In this document: positions 1 to 5,565 of the stretch, in pieces
Layout of the letters: every line of letters begins with the position of its first letter
Position numbering within the stretch: the stretch's first letter is position 1
NCBI GenBank assembly: GCA_028691575.1
Contig: JAQUYY010000026.1
Coordinates: forward strand, 1-13,580
DNA length: 13,580 nucleotides
Source of the DNA: Candidatus Gastranaerophilales bacterium
Lineage (GTDB): Bacteria > Cyanobacteriota > Vampirovibrionia > Gastranaerophilales > JAQUYY01
Reading direction: 5' to 3'
Made by a program: the position numbers and the translations under genes
Notes under the pieces: generated by a model
The model's input: only the letters and a program-made list of their open reading frames with translations
What the model was told of the DNA's origin: nothing
Database searches by the model: none

Positions 1-42
1 CAGCGTGAACCCTTTTTTTCTTTGTGTTATTTGCTTTGTCAT
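1..42 (-). CDS. Type IV prepilin-like protein, N-terminal fragment (runs off the left edge)
   Basis: Fourteen codons are visible, reading MTKQITQRKKGFTL, and the frame is open to the edge of the window. A short basic leader ending in K-K-G followed by F-T-L is the class III signal recognised by prepilin peptidase. Cleavage is expected between G11 and F12, with the hydrophobic helix N1 and the +5 glutamate lying outside the window. Related proteins are type IV pilins or pseudopilins anchored in the inner membrane and polymerised by a PilB-type ATPase. The ATG at 40-42 is preceded by a purine-rich GAGAGA stretch but no strong Shine-Dalgarno. It lies downstream of ftsZ on the same strand. A terminator at 171-202 and its own promoter at 118-146 suggest independent transcription. 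Only the leader is seen, so the pilin subclass cannot be told. Confidence 0.72.
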   Translation of the reverse strand, partial: MTKQITQRKKGFTL

Positions 43-117
43 CTATTATCTCTCGCTTTGTTATGCTGAATTTAGTACAGCATCTTACCAGTATTAGCTT
101 ATTGTTTTTCAAATTTA

Positions 118-149
118 ATTATACCTTTAATAGTGATTGTTATCAATCA
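118..149 (-). promoter_or_regulatory. Promoter with overlapping palindrome, upstream of the prepilin gene
   Basis: On the minus strand there is a -35 box TTGATA (141-146), a 17-nt spacer and a perfect -10 TATAAT (118-123). Transcription should start near 110-112. A 6-bp inverted repeat, TGATTG-N4-CAATCA (134-149), covers the -35 box, which is where a repressor or activator could bind. The leader RNA of about 70 nt contains a short hairpin, ATGCTG (63-68) with CAGCAT (78-83), just ahead of the start codon. The boxes are seen directly; regulation is inferred. Confidence 0.65.
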
Positions 150-170
150 TTCATTTAAATTAAAGCAATA

Positions 171-202
171 AAAAGGCTTTTGTTTTTATACAAAAGCCTT
201 TT
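171..202 (-). terminator. Intrinsic terminator of ftsZ
   Basis: A perfect 12-bp stem (171-182 with 191-202) has an 8-nt loop. On the minus strand the stem ends in CCTTTT and runs into TATT, giving a short U-tract. It begins 17 nt past the ftsZ stop codon and separates ftsZ from the prepilin promoter. Confidence 0.85.
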
Positions 203-219
203 AAGTATTTAATAATTAT

Positions 220-1353
220 TTATTTTCTTAAAAATTCAGGAATGTCTAGCATACTTGATGCCATTTCTTGAGCTGATTTCTTTTCAACTAAAGGAGATTT
301 TGAGTTTGAAAAGAAAGTATCAATATTGAATTCTTCTTTTTTGATTTTTGTATTTTTAGGTGTAGGATCAAATCCTGTTGCAATAACAGTAATCTGAATT
401 TCTCCTTGAATTCTGTCATCTACAACTGCACCAAATGTCACAACTGCTTCATCAGCAACTGTTTCATGGATTATTTCAGCTGCTTCATAGACTTCATGCA
501 ATGTCATATCAGGTCCACCGGTTACATTAAGAATGACACCGGTTGAGCCGTGAATGGATGTTTCAAGTAATGGTGAGTTGATAGCAATTTTTGCTGCTTC
601 AATAGCTCTTCCTTCTCCGCTTGCACGACCGATACCCATTAAGGCTGAACGTGACATTGTCATTACTGATTTTACATCAGCAAAGTCAACGTTGATTAAT
701 CCGGGAACTGTAATAATATCAGAAATACCTTGGACACCTCTTAAAAGCACTTCATCAACGACATAAAATGCTTCTCTGATTGTTGTTCTTTTTTCAACAA
801 CTTCGATTAATTTATCGTTTGGAATTGTAATTAATGTATCAACATTTTCACTCAGTTTTTCAAGTCCTTGAGCAGCTTGATTCATTCTGCGTTTTCCTTC
901 AAAACTAAATGGTTTTGTTACAACACCAACAGTTAATGCACCTAATTCTTTAGCAATTTGAGCAATAATAGGAGCTGCCCCTGTTCCTGTTCCGCCACCC
1001 ATTCCGGCAGTAATGAAAACCATATCAGCCCCATCTAAGGCTACCATGATTTCATCTCTGCTTTCTTCAGCAGCTTTTTCACCTTTTGCAGGGTCTCCAC
1101 CCGCTCCTAACCCATTGGTTAGTTTTGAGCCGATTCTAATTCTGTTTTGAGCAGCTGACATCTCTAATACTTGAGCATCAGTATTCATCGCCCAAAAATC
1201 AACACCGTTTAATCCGGCTTTAATCATTCTGTTTACAGCGTTTCCGCCGCCACCGCCTACACCAATTACTTTGATATTGGCATGGTTTTTTACTTGTGCT
1301 TCAATCCTAGGTTGAAGATTCTCTTGACTTATTGGTCCAAAACTGTTGTCCAC
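220..1353 (-). CDS. ftsZ: Cell division protein FtsZ
   Basis: FtsZ is the tubulin-like GTPase that polymerises into the cytokinetic ring at midcell. The 377-residue product has the N-terminal GTP-binding segment GVGGGGGNAVN (31-41), MNTDAQ (56-61), the tubulin signature GGGTGTG (119-125) and the catalytic T7 loop NVDFAD (221-226). A short linker follows (about 332-366), and the C-terminal tail DIPEFLRK is the conserved peptide that binds FtsZ partners such as SepF or FtsA. The start is GTG (1351-1353), chosen because AAAGGGG lies 10 nt upstream and the next methionine falls inside the nucleotide-binding fold. The gene is monocistronic with its own terminator, and no ftsA, ftsQ or mur genes adjoin it. 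That arrangement is familiar from cyanobacteria. The N-terminal extension before the core is about 27 residues. The identification is secure. Confidence 0.98.
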   Translation of the reverse strand: MDNSFGPISQENLQPRIEAQVKNHANIKVIGVGGGGGNAVNRMIKAGLNGVDFWAMNTDAQVLEMSAAQNRIRIGSKLTNGLGAGGDPAKGEKAAEESRDEIMVALDGADMVFITAGMGGGTGTGAAPIIAQIAKELGALTVGVVTKPFSFEGKRRMNQAAQGLEKLSENVDTLITIPNDKLIEVVEKRTTIREAFYVVDEVLLRGVQGISDIITVPGLINVDFADVKSVMTMSRSALMGIGRASGEGRAIEAAKIAINSPLLETSIHGSTGVILNVTGGPDMTLHEVYEAAEIIHETVADEAVVTFGAVVDDRIQGEIQITVIATGFDPTPKNTKIKKEEFNIDTFFSNSKSPLVEKKSAQEMASSMLDIPEFLRK

Positions 1354-1798
1354 TTATTCTCGACCCCTTTTATTTTACTAACACTTTAATTATTTTATTG
1401 CTTGCTATACAGCATAACATAATTTATTATATAGTAGTCAAAATATACTTTTTAGTAAAGTAATTGTCTATATTTGCTAAGAAAAAATTTTTGTTTGTTT
1501 ATAATCTTAAAAAATCGCCTTATATCAAGTCTTTTGGGTTGTTTTTGCTAAATATATTGTTCAATTTTTCTTTTCTTTTAATTGCAAGAAAAGCATTTTT
1601 AGTCTTTTTTTTGTAAAAAATTTGAGGCTAAATCTTAATATTTAAAGCTATTTAAGGCAATTGTTTAGAAATATGTATCAAATGTAAAATCATGTTACAA
1701 AATTTGACATGGTTTGCAATATCAACATGCTTCTTGTTTTTATAAATATAGGTAAGAAATTACATGAGAGCTATATTTCAATCTTGGAGGATTCAACT
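1354..1798. other. Long AT-rich divergent region between ftsZ and the small-gene pair
   Basis: This 445-bp interval holds no convincing gene. For ftsZ (minus) there are several candidate promoters. One is TTGATA (1523-1528) followed by an AT-rich ATTATAAA region about 17-19 nt on. Another is TTGACT near 1436-1441, close to a TATAAT-like stretch but with poor spacing. For the plus strand there is TTGACA at 1704-1709 without a matching -10, and a TATAAA at 1741-1746 without a good -35. Several promoters for ftsZ would not be unusual. I cannot fix a start site on either strand. Confidence 0.5.
1691..1711 (+). promoter_or_regulatory. Inverted repeat over a TTGACA box, upstream of the small-gene pair
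   Basis: CATGTTA (1691-1697) and TGACATG (1705-1711) form 7-bp arms, one pair being G-T, around a 7-nt centre. The right arm overlaps a consensus TTGACA (1704-1709). A -10 box at the normal distance is poor (ATGCTT at 1727-1732), so an activator-dependent promoter or an operator is possible. This lies about 90 nt upstream of the ATG at 1799. Confidence 0.35.
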
Positions 1799-2050
1799 AT
1801 GAATGCAGTAGGCGCACTTGGACCAATGACGGGTCTATTCGGGCAGAAAATGAAAGCCCCGGAAAAAAATGAAACAACAGGATCATTAGCAGATGCCAGT
1901 AAGGAAATTAAGAAAAAAAATGAAGCACCTTTATTTCCGCCGGTAGAAAAAACAGGAGAAATCGCAAATAAAATGGAATCACCATTTGAAACAACAGGAT
2001 CATTAGCAAGCGCAGGATCAGCAGCAGGTGCATTAGATTTTGCAGCGTAA
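1799..2050 (+). CDS. Small protein of unknown function with repeated ETTGSLA motif
   Basis: I do not recognise this 83-residue protein. The frame is open upstream to 1709, but a strong ribosome site GGAGG (1786-1790), 8 nt before the ATG at 1799, fixes the shorter start, MNAVGALGPMTG. There is no signal peptide or membrane segment. The middle is charged and lysine-rich (about residues 17-61). The end is rich in Ala, Ser and Gly (SLASAGSAAGALDFAA). ETTGSLA occurs at residues 25-31 and 64-70, and the weaker EKTGEIA at 50-56, so the protein looks built from short repeats and is probably largely disordered. It is followed 49 nt later by a signal-peptide-bearing small gene on the same strand, and the two probably share a transcript ending at 2272-2299. 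A role as a binding or scaffold peptide would be guesswork. Confidence 0.75.
   Translation: MNAVGALGPMTGLFGQKMKAPEKNETTGSLADASKEIKKKNEAPLFPPVEKTGEIANKMESPFETTGSLASAGSAAGALDFAA
1871..2008 (+). repeat. Exact 21-nt direct repeat inside the 83-residue gene
   Basis: The bases at 1871-1891 and 1988-2008 are identical over 21 nt and start 117 nt (39 codons) apart in the same frame. Both encode ETTGSLA. Identity extends to every synonymous position, which points to a recent duplication, gene conversion, or selection on the nucleotide sequence itself. Confidence 0.9.
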
Positions 2051-2099
2051 ATTTTTGTAGGTGGCATTAAATCAGACTTAATATGGGAGAAGATACAGT

Positions 2100-2249
2100 A
2101 TGAAACAAAGGACTTTAACAAAATGCATTACTATTAGCACTATGATGTTAATATTAGCTGCATTTGGAAATTTAGTCGCACAAATCAGCGACTATGAAAA
2201 TTTTATTGAAAACAATACCTCGTGTACAGTAGCGGCGTTTGATGGTTAA
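2100..2249 (+). CDS. Small secreted or membrane-inserted peptide, unknown function
   Basis: This 49-codon gene starts at ATG 2100-2102, with GGGAGA (2085-2090) 9 nt upstream, and stops at TAA 2247-2249. The N-terminus MKQRTLTK is basic and is followed by a hydrophobic stretch, ITISTMMLILAAFGNLVA (10-27), which has the shape of a Sec signal peptide. Cleavage after A27 or near G23 is plausible. The remaining 22-26 residues are acidic (ISDYENFIENN) and end in CTVAAFDG with a single cysteine at position 42. No lipobox is present. It lies 49 nt after the 83-residue gene and 22 nt before a terminator. It could be an exported peptide, a signalling peptide precursor or a small membrane protein. Nothing in the sequence chooses between these, and I know of no family match. 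Confidence 0.68.
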   Translation: MKQRTLTKCITISTMMLILAAFGNLVAQISDYENFIENNTSCTVAAFDG

Positions 2250-2271
2250 ATTAATTTCAAGATTACTTAAT

Positions 2272-2299
2272 AAAAACCACCTTATATAAGGTGGTTTTT
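2272..2299. terminator. Bidirectional terminator between convergent genes
   Basis: A perfect 12-bp stem (2272-2283 with 2288-2299) has a 4-nt loop. It has an A5 run on one outer flank and a T5 run on the other, so each strand reads a GC-containing hairpin ending in TTTTT. It serves the small-gene pair from the left and the flavodiiron gene, whose stop is at 2326, from the right. Confidence 0.9.
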
Positions 2300-2325
2300 A
2301 AAATTATACCGATTTTGAAAAATAA

Positions 2326-3519
2326 TTATAAATAAAATAAATTTTTATGTTTTTCGATTATTTCATTTGCCATTTTATCTAAAGAAATAAAATCGCATTC
2401 TTTTGGATGACCTTTTGCAAAATATGGTTCGATAAATTCTGCTTTAATGCTTGGAATTAGAGATTTTATCTGTTCAACCATTTTCGGCACTAATGGAGCA
2501 GCCCATCCGTATGAACCAATGGCTGAAATATATTTAATCTTCGGTTTGATAATATTCACCAAAGAAGCAGCATAAATAGCTTTTGGGTGAGCGCTGGAAA
2601 CTACCATTGATGTTCCTAAAATTAATGTGGCTGCATCAACCAATGCCATAGCTAATTCGCCTGTATCTGCAGTGGATAAGTCAAAAGATTTAACCGTAAT
2701 TTCTTTATCTTCAAGTTTTTTAGTTAAATATTCAACCATTTTTGTTGTGCTGTCATACATAGAAATATATGGGATTACAACTTCGTTTTTAACATTATCT
2801 GAAGTCCAATCGCTGTAAGCATCAAAAATGAATTTTGGATTTTGATATTTAGAACCATGGCTTGGTGCATAAATTTCTGCATCCAAATTTTCTATTTTAG
2901 CTAAATTTTTGCGAATTTGAACTCTAAATGGCATCATAATTTCTGCATAATATCTTTTTGCTGCACAATATGTTTCTTTTTCATCTTTGACAAACATATT
3001 ATCAGTTGCCAAATGTGAGCCGAAAAAATCTCCCGTAAAAAGAATTTTGTCTTCTTTTAAATAAGTGACCATTGTATCCGGCCAATGAACCCATGGAGTA
3101 AAAATAAATTCTAAAGTTTTATCTCCTAATGAAATTATTTCTCTATCTTTGACCTCGATGATTTTATCTGGTGAAGTTAAATTTAATTCATATAAAAATT
3201 CTTTACATTTTGGATTTGTCAAAACTTTTGCATTAGGATATTTTTTTAGAATTTCATTAATTGAACCTGAATGATCTTGTTCGGCATGATTTGAAACAAT
3301 GTAATCAACTTGATAGCCTGCATCGTCTAATTTTTGCAAAAGTTCGTTTTGCATAGGAAGATAAACGCTGTCAATTAAGGCTGTTTTTTCACTTCCTTTT
3401 ACAATATAAGAATTGTAGCTAGTTCCGTTTGGAAGAGGTATCAATTGGTCAAATACTTTTCTGTTCCAATCATTTGAGCTTATATCATATACATTTGGCC
3501 GTATTTTTTTTAAAGGCAT
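2326..3519 (-). CDS. Flavodiiron protein (A-type flavoprotein, O2/NO reductase)
   Basis: Flavodiiron proteins are cytoplasmic enzymes that reduce O2 to water and/or NO to N2O with electrons from rubredoxin, protecting anaerobes. The 397-residue product has the usual two-domain length. The metallo-beta-lactamase domain (about 1-245) carries all the diiron ligands: H78, E80, D82 and H83 in HAEQDH, H145 in WVHWPDT, D164 in GDFFG and H221 in PSHGSKY. The flavodoxin domain (about 248-397) has the FMN phosphate loop SMYDSTTKM (253-261) and the loop SAIGSYGWA (332-340). There is no fused rubredoxin or NAD(P)H:flavin reductase domain, so it is class A (FprA-like). The stop of a rubredoxin gene lies only 3 nt upstream of its start, and the start has no strong ribosome site, which suggests translational coupling. 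Substrate preference cannot be read from the sequence. Confidence 0.96.
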   Translation of the reverse strand: MPLKKIRPNVYDISSNDWNRKVFDQLIPLPNGTSYNSYIVKGSEKTALIDSVYLPMQNELLQKLDDAGYQVDYIVSNHAEQDHSGSINEILKKYPNAKVLTNPKCKEFLYELNLTSPDKIIEVKDREIISLGDKTLEFIFTPWVHWPDTMVTYLKEDKILFTGDFFGSHLATDNMFVKDEKETYCAAKRYYAEIMMPFRVQIRKNLAKIENLDAEIYAPSHGSKYQNPKFIFDAYSDWTSDNVKNEVVIPYISMYDSTTKMVEYLTKKLEDKEITVKSFDLSTADTGELAMALVDAATLILGTSMVVSSAHPKAIYAASLVNIIKPKIKYISAIGSYGWAAPLVPKMVEQIKSLIPSIKAEFIEPYFAKGHPKECDFISLDKMANEIIEKHKNLFYL

Positions 3520-3522
3520 TTT

Positions 3523-3684
3523 TTATTCTTCTATTTCAAACATATTTTTTCCTACTCCGCAAAGAGGGCAAACCCAATCTTCCGGCAAATCTTCAAAAGC
3601 AGTTCCGGGGGCTATTTCTGCATCATTATCACCTTCTGCGGGATCATAAACATATTGACATATCGTACAAATATATTTTTTCAT
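3523..3684 (-). CDS. Rubredoxin
   Basis: Rubredoxin is a small cytoplasmic electron carrier with one iron bound by four cysteines. The 53-residue product has the two iron-binding knuckles C6-T-I-C9 and C39-P-L-C42-G. Between them is the typical core YVYDPAEGD (11-19), then APGTAFEDLPEDWVCP with the conserved aromatic residues (Y11, Y13, F30, W37). The ATG at 3682-3684 is preceded by GGAGA (3693-3697). The flavodiiron gene starts 3 nt after the rubredoxin stop, so this is very probably its direct electron donor. What reduces the rubredoxin is not visible: no NADH:rubredoxin oxidoreductase lies in the operon, unless the OYE-type or another flavoprotein elsewhere serves. The gene falls below common ORF length cut-offs. 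Confidence 0.97.
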   Translation of the reverse strand: MKKYICTICQYVYDPAEGDNDAEIAPGTAFEDLPEDWVCPLCGVGKNMFEIEE

Positions 3685-3718
3685 AGCAAGTTTCTCCGCT
3701 GTGTAAAATCATTATTTA

Positions 3719-3747
3719 ATTATGCCATAGAAAAAGTTTTCTATGAA
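3719..3747 (-). promoter_or_regulatory. Promoter and operator-like palindrome of the rubredoxin-flavodiiron operon
   Basis: The minus strand has TTCATA (3742-3747), a 17-nt spacer and CATAAT (3719-3724), a moderate sigma-70-type promoter. A perfect inverted repeat with 9-bp arms (3726-3734 with 3737-3745) and a 2-nt centre lies exactly in the spacer and overlaps the -35 box. That is a good position for a repressor that responds to oxygen, peroxide, iron or NO. The sequence is not a clear Fur or PerR box. Regulation is inferred. Confidence 0.55.
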
Positions 3748-3780
3748 AAAAATTAATGTATTATTAATAATTAGTGAAAT

Positions 3781-3808
3781 AAAAAGCTGCTTTTAAAAGC
3801 AGCTTTTT
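3781..3808 (-). terminator. Intrinsic terminator of the pilin-like gene
   Basis: The 28-nt perfect palindrome can form a 12-bp stem (3781-3792 with 3797-3808) closed by TTAA, with A5 and T5 at its ends. Read on the minus strand it follows the stop of the 287-residue gene by 5 nt and continues into TATTT. It insulates that gene from the rubredoxin promoter. Confidence 0.88.
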
Positions 3809-3813
3809 ATTGT

Positions 3814-4677
3814 TTAGTCTACATTTAACACGCTGTATGTTATATCTGTTAAACTCGCTATTTGTCCGAGTAAATCTTCATTTATTTCATAATTCATTAT
3901 GTTTTGAGTTAATAAAAATGTGTTTGAAAAATTATCAATTGGATTATAAGAAAGATTATTTTCAATATCAGCTATTTTTGCTGTGTCTATTGAATAAGAA
4001 TTTTCAAATGCAGTATTAATAGCATCATCTGTTAACTGCTCGATCATTAATCCTTCAAAAACAGATCCTTCATATAAAAGTACTTCTCTTGGAATTTCTC
4101 CTGATATAATTCCGGTTTGCAATGATGAAAGGGTTGAATTTGTTTGATTGATTAAATTAACGGCAGCAGGATCATTTAAATCTAAAGAAACAGATGTTTC
4201 TTCAAGAATTTCCTGAATACTGCCCAGAACAGTTAAAGATGGCATGTCTGTTGAGGCCAGCATTAATTCGGCAAGGCTTCCGGAGGTTTCTATTGTTCCG
4301 TTTTCAGAATTATTTTTTAGTATTGAAAAAATGTTGTTTAAATTTTCAATAGAAGAACTTGTTCCTTCTGAAATATTAGAAACCGTATTCAAAACAGAAG
4401 CCAGGGCAGAGCCTGCATCTTGTTCTTCCGGTATTTCACTATTCTTTAAAGTAGTTACTGATTGAATAAGAGCAGACTGGTCTTTTATTCCGAAAATATT
4501 TTCTAAAATACCATAATCGGCTGTTAATTGAATTCCTGAATTTTTAACGGGAGCAGATTTGTTCATAAATGATTTGATTTTATAGCCGAATGGTGTTAAA
4601 AAAACAAGTGCCACTAAGCCTACAAGTACTGCTATTAAAATAAATTCCGTTAATCCTTGTCCTCTTCTTTGTTTCAT
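3814..4677 (-). CDS. Flp/TadE-type prepilin-like protein with a long C-terminal domain
   Basis: The N-terminus MKQRRGQGLTEF is a class III prepilin signal. Cleavage after G6 puts glutamate E11 at +5, as prepilin peptidase substrates require. The following helix, about residues 12-30 (starting FILIAVLVGLVALVF), and the FLTPFGYKIKSFM segment match the pattern of Flp pilins of the Tad system. True Flp pilins are only about 50-80 residues. This protein has 287, with about 245 residues after the helix. That part is acidic, rich in Ser, Asn, Leu and Ile, lacks cysteine and is probably helical. It contains ETSGSLAE (130-137), close to the ETTGSLA repeats of the small protein at 1799. The start has AAGGA at good distance. 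A glycosyltransferase gene lies upstream on the same strand. No Tad ATPase or secretin is in view. It is probably a minor or specialised pilin or a TadE/F-like pseudopilin; the exact family is uncertain. Confidence 0.65.
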   Translation of the reverse strand: MKQRRGQGLTEFILIAVLVGLVALVFLTPFGYKIKSFMNKSAPVKNSGIQLTADYGILENIFGIKDQSALIQSVTTLKNSEIPEEQDAGSALASVLNTVSNISEGTSSSIENLNNIFSILKNNSENGTIETSGSLAELMLASTDMPSLTVLGSIQEILEETSVSLDLNDPAAVNLINQTNSTLSSLQTGIISGEIPREVLLYEGSVFEGLMIEQLTDDAINTAFENSYSIDTAKIADIENNLSYNPIDNFSNTFLLTQNIMNYEINEDLLGQIASLTDITYSVLNVD

Positions 4678-4751
4678 CGCAAATATCCTTATGTTTTCTC
4701 CATATCATATATTATGCCCTTTTGACGGTGGTTTTAATCAAAATATTAAAT

Positions 4752-5456
4752 TTAATCAATAAATCTATATTTTAATAAAGCTTTAAGGGCACTAAAACCG
4801 TCTTTCCAGGTAATTTTTTTTCCTTCCGAATAATCCCTCCCGTAGTATGAAATAGGAACTTCATATAAATGGTATTTTTGTTTCAATATTTTTGCCGTAA
4901 TTTCGGGCTCAAAATCAAACCGGTTTGATTTTATTTGAATATTTTTAATAACATCAGCACGAAATGCTTTATAGCAAGTTTCCATATCACTTAGTGTAGT
5001 ATCATAAAGAATATTTGTCACTAAAGTTAAAAATTTGTTACCTAAAAGATGCCAGAATTTGAATGAACGAGAAGGTCTGCCTCCTGACAATCTTGAGCCG
5101 TAAACCACATCTGCTTTATCTTCTAATATAAGTTTAATTAATTCAATATAATCTTTAGGGTCATATTCTAAATCCGCATCCTGAATTATTATAATGTCAC
5201 CGGTTGAATAGCTTAAGGCTGTTCTTATTGCTGCACCTTTGCCCATATTTTTTGTATGGTAATAAATTTTGTATTTATTTGAGCTTTCTAACTCTTTTAT
5301 AAGATTTCTCGTTCCGTCATTTGAAAAATCATCGACTAATATAATTTCTTTTTTTAAAGAACAATAATCAGTATTTTCTATTTTTTCTAAAATTTTTTTT
5401 AAAGTATTAATTTCATTATAAATAGGAATTATTATACTTATTTTTTCAGCTTTCAC
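4752..5456 (-). CDS. Family 2 glycosyltransferase, DPM1/polyprenyl-phosphate type
   Basis: This is a GT-A fold enzyme transferring sugar from a nucleotide-sugar, probably to a polyprenyl phosphate at the inner membrane face. The 234 residues hold ISIIIPIYNE (6-15), the nucleotide-binding VDDFSNDGT (41-49), KNMGKGAAIRTA (69-80), the metal-binding DAD (93-95) in QDADLEYDP, YGSRLSGG (119-126) and the acceptor-side DMETCYKAF (157-165) with RFDFEPEIT (179-187). No transmembrane helix follows, unlike the longer DPM-GtrA forms. The start is GTG (5454-5456) with AAGGAG 10 nt upstream. An ATG directly abutting that site is out of frame and too close to it. The 287-residue pilin-like gene follows after 74 nt. 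The position suggests glycosylation of a surface appendage, but envelope polysaccharide or flagellar glycosylation fits equally well. Confidence 0.9.
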   Translation of the reverse strand: MKAEKISIIIPIYNEINTLKKILEKIENTDYCSLKKEIILVDDFSNDGTRNLIKELESSNKYKIYYHTKNMGKGAAIRTALSYSTGDIIIIQDADLEYDPKDYIELIKLILEDKADVVYGSRLSGGRPSRSFKFWHLLGNKFLTLVTNILYDTTLSDMETCYKAFRADVIKNIQIKSNRFDFEPEITAKILKQKYHLYEVPISYYGRDYSEGKKITWKDGFSALKALLKYRFID

Positions 5457-5510
5457 CGGATTTCATCTCCTTTTATAAAATGAAGATAAGAAAATGACTA
5501 ATTTTCTCCG

Positions 5511-5551
5511 CCTCAAGGATAATTTTACTTTGAGGTTGTATAAATTGTCAA
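5511..5551 (-). promoter_or_regulatory. Strong promoter of the glycosyltransferase gene, framed by an inverted repeat
   Basis: The minus strand carries a consensus TTGACA (5546-5551), an 18-nt spacer and TAAAAT (5522-5527), placing the start near 5515. The arms CCTCAA and TTGAGG (5530-5535 and 5511-5516) flank the -10 box with a 13-nt centre. One arm lies in the spacer and the other at the start site, which is compatible with an operator. Just upstream on this strand, the FliT-like gene's stop runs into a T8 tract (5557-5564 region) with only a 4-bp hairpin, a weak candidate terminator. Confidence 0.65.
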
Positions 5552-5565
5552 AAATAAAAAAAATA

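Noticed and set aside
1704..1719. Sigma-54-like element TTGACA-N4-TTGCA before the small-gene pair
   Set aside because: Spacing between the two elements is one base short and the -24 GG is missing.
1709..1798. Upstream extension of the 83-residue gene (30 extra codons)
   Set aside because: No ribosome site precedes the ATG at 1709, while GGAGG sits at ideal distance from the ATG at 1799. The extension also overlaps the likely promoter.
1771..2121. 116-codon minus-strand frame opposite the two small genes
   Set aside because: It has no ribosome site and mirrors plus-strand genes that have good starts, repeats and a terminator.
5457..5480. ATG directly after AAGGAG upstream of the glycosyltransferase
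   Set aside because: It abuts the ribosome site with no spacing, is out of frame with the gene and stops after six codons. The GTG 10 nt from the site fits.
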